From Lutraria lutraria (taxonomy: Eukaryota > Mollusca > Bivalvia > Venerida > Mactridae), in the NCBI GenBank assembly GCA_964023205.1, contig OZ026844.1:29807326-29871325 (forward strand): a DNA stretch of 64,000 nucleotides, written 5' to 3'. Every line of letters begins with the position of its first letter. The first letter of the stretch is position 1. Shown one piece after another: positions 62,101-64,000 of this stretch. Both the position numbers and the translations under genes were made by a program. The notes beneath the pieces are model-generated. The model made no database searches. It saw nothing but the letters and a program-made list of their open reading frames with translations, and was not told where the DNA came from.

Positions 62101-62822
62101 GTTATGTGCCAAAAGTAGCATGTACGAATCTTAAGCGTGTGTTTCTCTTGCTCACGGGACAGATGAACGTTACCGATCCATTATTGTTAAAATCGGCGGA
62201 TGTCCATTCTTCTTTAGATCATCATCTATCGTATTTAGATACGTTTCCGCCCGCTGGTATAAAGTACCGATTTCATCACTATAAGAAAGTCATGTTTGTC
62301 CGGGACCCTCTTGAGCGTATATTGTCTGCGTTCAGAAATAAATTTCTTCAAAAGGGTAATTCATATTTCAAGTTGCATTTCGGAAAAACTATCATTAAGC
62401 GTTATCGAGAAAATCCAAGTAACGAGTCACTAACTAACGGTGAAGACGTTACGTTTACTGAGTTTGTTCAGTATTTATTAGATCCAGCGACATTGAAACG
62501 GGGTTACAATGAACACTGGGAGTCATTTTACAATCTGTGTCATCCATGTCACATTCAGTATAATTATATAGGAAAGTATGATACACTAGACCATGATGTT
62601 GACCAATTTTTGAACATTCTCGGTGTCCAAGACAAGATTCATTTTCCTGATAGAAAAGATATGTACAAGACGTCCAAAACGGAAGATATGCTATTAAATT
62701 TTTACAGGATGTTAGATCCTGACATGTTGGCACAGCTGATAGACGTTTATGATAAGGATTATAAAATATTTGGTTACGATCTTCCAGCTGGTATTAACTC
62801 CTTGTTAGATGAGGAGCCTTAA
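59139..62822 (+). CDS. CHST11-like: Carbohydrate (chondroitin 4-O type) sulfotransferase, CHST11/13-like
   Basis: A Golgi type II membrane enzyme of the Sulfotransfer_2 family that moves sulfate from PAPS to glycan sugars. Coding exons are 59139-59241, 61233-61273 and 61944-62822: 1,023 nt, 340 residues plus stop, close to CHST11 (352). A short cytosolic tail is followed by one membrane segment (GLLIAVGAFIILFGFLYL, about residues 9-26). Exon 2 and the start of exon 3 form a charged stem. The 5'-phosphosulfate loop is PKVACTNLKR (about 104-113) and the 3'-phosphate motif RDPLERILSAFRNK (about 168-181). NEHWESFYNLCHPCHIQYN and GKYDTLDHD are also typical. Phases 1 and 0 match across both introns. 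ATGs at 59139 and 59148 are in frame after a TGA at 59121; the first is used. Exact sugar specificity cannot be read from sequence. Confidence 0.93.
59273..59350 (+). mobile_element. 78-bp hairpin element, copy 6
   Basis: Begins 32 bp after the exon 1 donor of the sulfotransferase. Flanks TT and AA, no clean duplication. Confidence 0.9.
59388..59595 (-). repeat. Dispersed repeat, copy 2 (inverted)
   Basis: Inverted relative of 43068-43305: TCATATGTAGGTTCCTCATG and GGTCAAAGGTCACAGGGTC. Confidence 0.75.
60071..60148 (-). mobile_element. 78-bp hairpin element, copy 7
   Basis: Opposite orientation; CA on both sides. In sulfotransferase intron 1. Confidence 0.9.
61007..61155. mobile_element. Foldback element with perfect 51-bp arms
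   Basis: GAACCACTCTAAACTCAAAT begins the left arm. The right arm (61105-61155) is its exact complement, with a 47-bp loop. About 78 bp before exon 2 of the sulfotransferase. Confidence 0.9.
61723..61905. mobile_element. Pogo-like MITE
   Basis: Starts TACAGTATAACCCCTCCAGA and ends CTACAGAGGTTGTACTCTA. It ends 38 bp before exon 3. Confidence 0.75.
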
Positions 62823-63589
62823 GCTTTTGAATTATGTATAATTTAAGTTCTTTGATGACTGAAATTTAAATTCTTAGCTGCATAGCATTGCCAAAGATAT
62901 GCAGCTATACTTAAATGTCAATGATTCATTGGATATATTTTTTTGGTAATACTTTTTTTTTTTAAATACTTTAACCAAATATCACAAAATTAGTTGAAAC
63001 AGCAAACAGAAAAAAATTGATGGTGGCTTATGGTTTATTGTCTGGAGATGAATTTGGTTTGTTTTATTACATCTTGTTAAATCTTACAGTTTTCCATCAT
63101 AACTTACCAATGGCGTATGGCTTTATCCTTTTACCTAGAACTTCTGTTGTATTTTGTAAAACTTGTGAAATGTTATCAATCTTTCCTCTATTATTGTGAA
63201 TTTAACTTTGATCTTGCAATCAGTCTTTTCTCGTTGGAATATTTAGTGTTCTGTGTATGTTCGTTTTTGTGAACTGCAGTTAAGAGGGATTTATTGGTGC
63301 TCTTTTGACAGTAATCTAATACATGCATTAACTTGCTGCTGTAATTATACAGAATTATGAATCTGGAAAGATTATAAGATTATCAACACAAGTTTAGTCT
63401 TCCAAGAAGCCTAAATCAAAATTGTTTGTGCAGGTTGATAATTAATACTATTTTACCGCAGGGAAAGTGTTCTATGTTGTTATAATGAAATGGTTGTAGT
63501 TTTTAGATATTGATTTAAAAGAACAGTCTAGTACTTTTGAGTTAGAACCCCATATTTGGGTTGATCGATTTTCTGGTTTTATTTCAAAT

Positions 63590-63765
63590 CAGGCCGTCCA
63601 TAAAAAACATTTTGTTTGTGTAAATGCTACCTACTCAACAAAAAAGGCCCCTACCTACAATGTAATTTGTTTGGCCTCTCTGGATAACCTATCCACCTAC
63701 CTACTGAAAATCTTCTGGGTTTGGTTACCACAAACAAAAATTTTTTAATGATGGCCTCTGAAGAA
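63590..63765. mobile_element. MITE family W, diverged copy
   Basis: AGGCCGTCCATAAAAAACAT and AATTTTTTAATGATGGCCT ends; inner CTACCTACT blocks. Probably in the sulfotransferase 3' UTR or flank. Confidence 0.5.
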
Positions 63766-63987
63766 CTTACCTCCATACATAAAATAATGAGAATATATTT
63801 AGGATAAAAAAGTATGAATATTTTTTTATATATATTCAATGTTACTTATAATTATGAACGTTCCATTTTTGAGTTCAGCGTGCTATACAAAAGTTACCTC
63901 ATATTTAGTAATGATAATCAATAAGATTTGTTTTATTTCATTTATCAAATATTTAACTTGTGTAACTATTGACCAAAGATCTGATGA

Positions 63988-63993
63988 AATAAA
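63988..63993 (+). terminator. Possible sulfotransferase polyadenylation signal
   Basis: AATAAA at the very end of the window, 1.17 kb after the stop codon. Sequence match only; the transcript could end earlier with a variant signal. Confidence 0.25.
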
Positions 63994-64000
63994 TATTTGA

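Noticed and set aside
62455..62733. Minus-strand frame of 92 codons
   Set aside because: It is the antisense shadow of sulfotransferase exon 3.
1..64000. Autonomous transposon or reverse transcriptase genes
   Set aside because: I found no reading frame with transposase, integrase or reverse transcriptase motifs; all elements seen are non-autonomous.

Overview
The window is nuclear DNA of an animal. It has long introns, GT-AG splice sites, AT-rich sequence and very many short transposon-derived repeats. Gene content and repeat style suggest a marine invertebrate, most likely a bivalve mollusc. That placement is inference, because no database search was possible.

Three genes can be supported. 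(1) UPF2, the nonsense-mediated decay factor, fills 27.4-54.7 kb on the minus strand. I rebuilt 37 coding exons whose splice phases all agree, giving 3,930 nt (1,309 residues plus stop) with three MIF4G domains, two acidic linkers and a C-terminal UPF1-binding region. (2) A Golgi carbohydrate (chondroitin 4-O type, CHST11/13-like) sulfotransferase lies at 59.1-62.8 kb on the plus strand, with three coding exons and about 340 residues. (3) A minus-strand gene of unknown function runs from 18.3 kb to at least 7.7 kb. Three phase-compatible exons encode a possibly myristoylated N-terminus followed by a very acidic stretch; its 3' end was not found.

Layout: 1-7.6 kb is repeats with no recognised exon. 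7.7-18.3 kb is the unknown gene with MITEs and two minisatellites. 18.3-26.9 kb is intergenic or 5' flank, with foldback elements. 26.9-55.6 kb is UPF2, including a candidate 3' end and promoter. 55.6-58.9 kb is intergenic repeats. 58.9-64 kb is the sulfotransferase.

The most distinctive content is the repeats. Seven copies of a hairpin element are each exactly 78 bp; one sits inside a SINE whose uninterrupted relative shows a 2-bp target duplication. Other families include a ~180-bp MITE (10 full copies, 2 fragments), TTAA-flanked elements, CAGGG-ended elements with 5-bp duplications, pogo-like MITEs, several tRNA-derived SINE families, an 89-bp intronic satellite with a 178-bp higher-order period, and near-perfect palindromes. 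Several MITEs end 10-25 bp from UPF2 splice donors.
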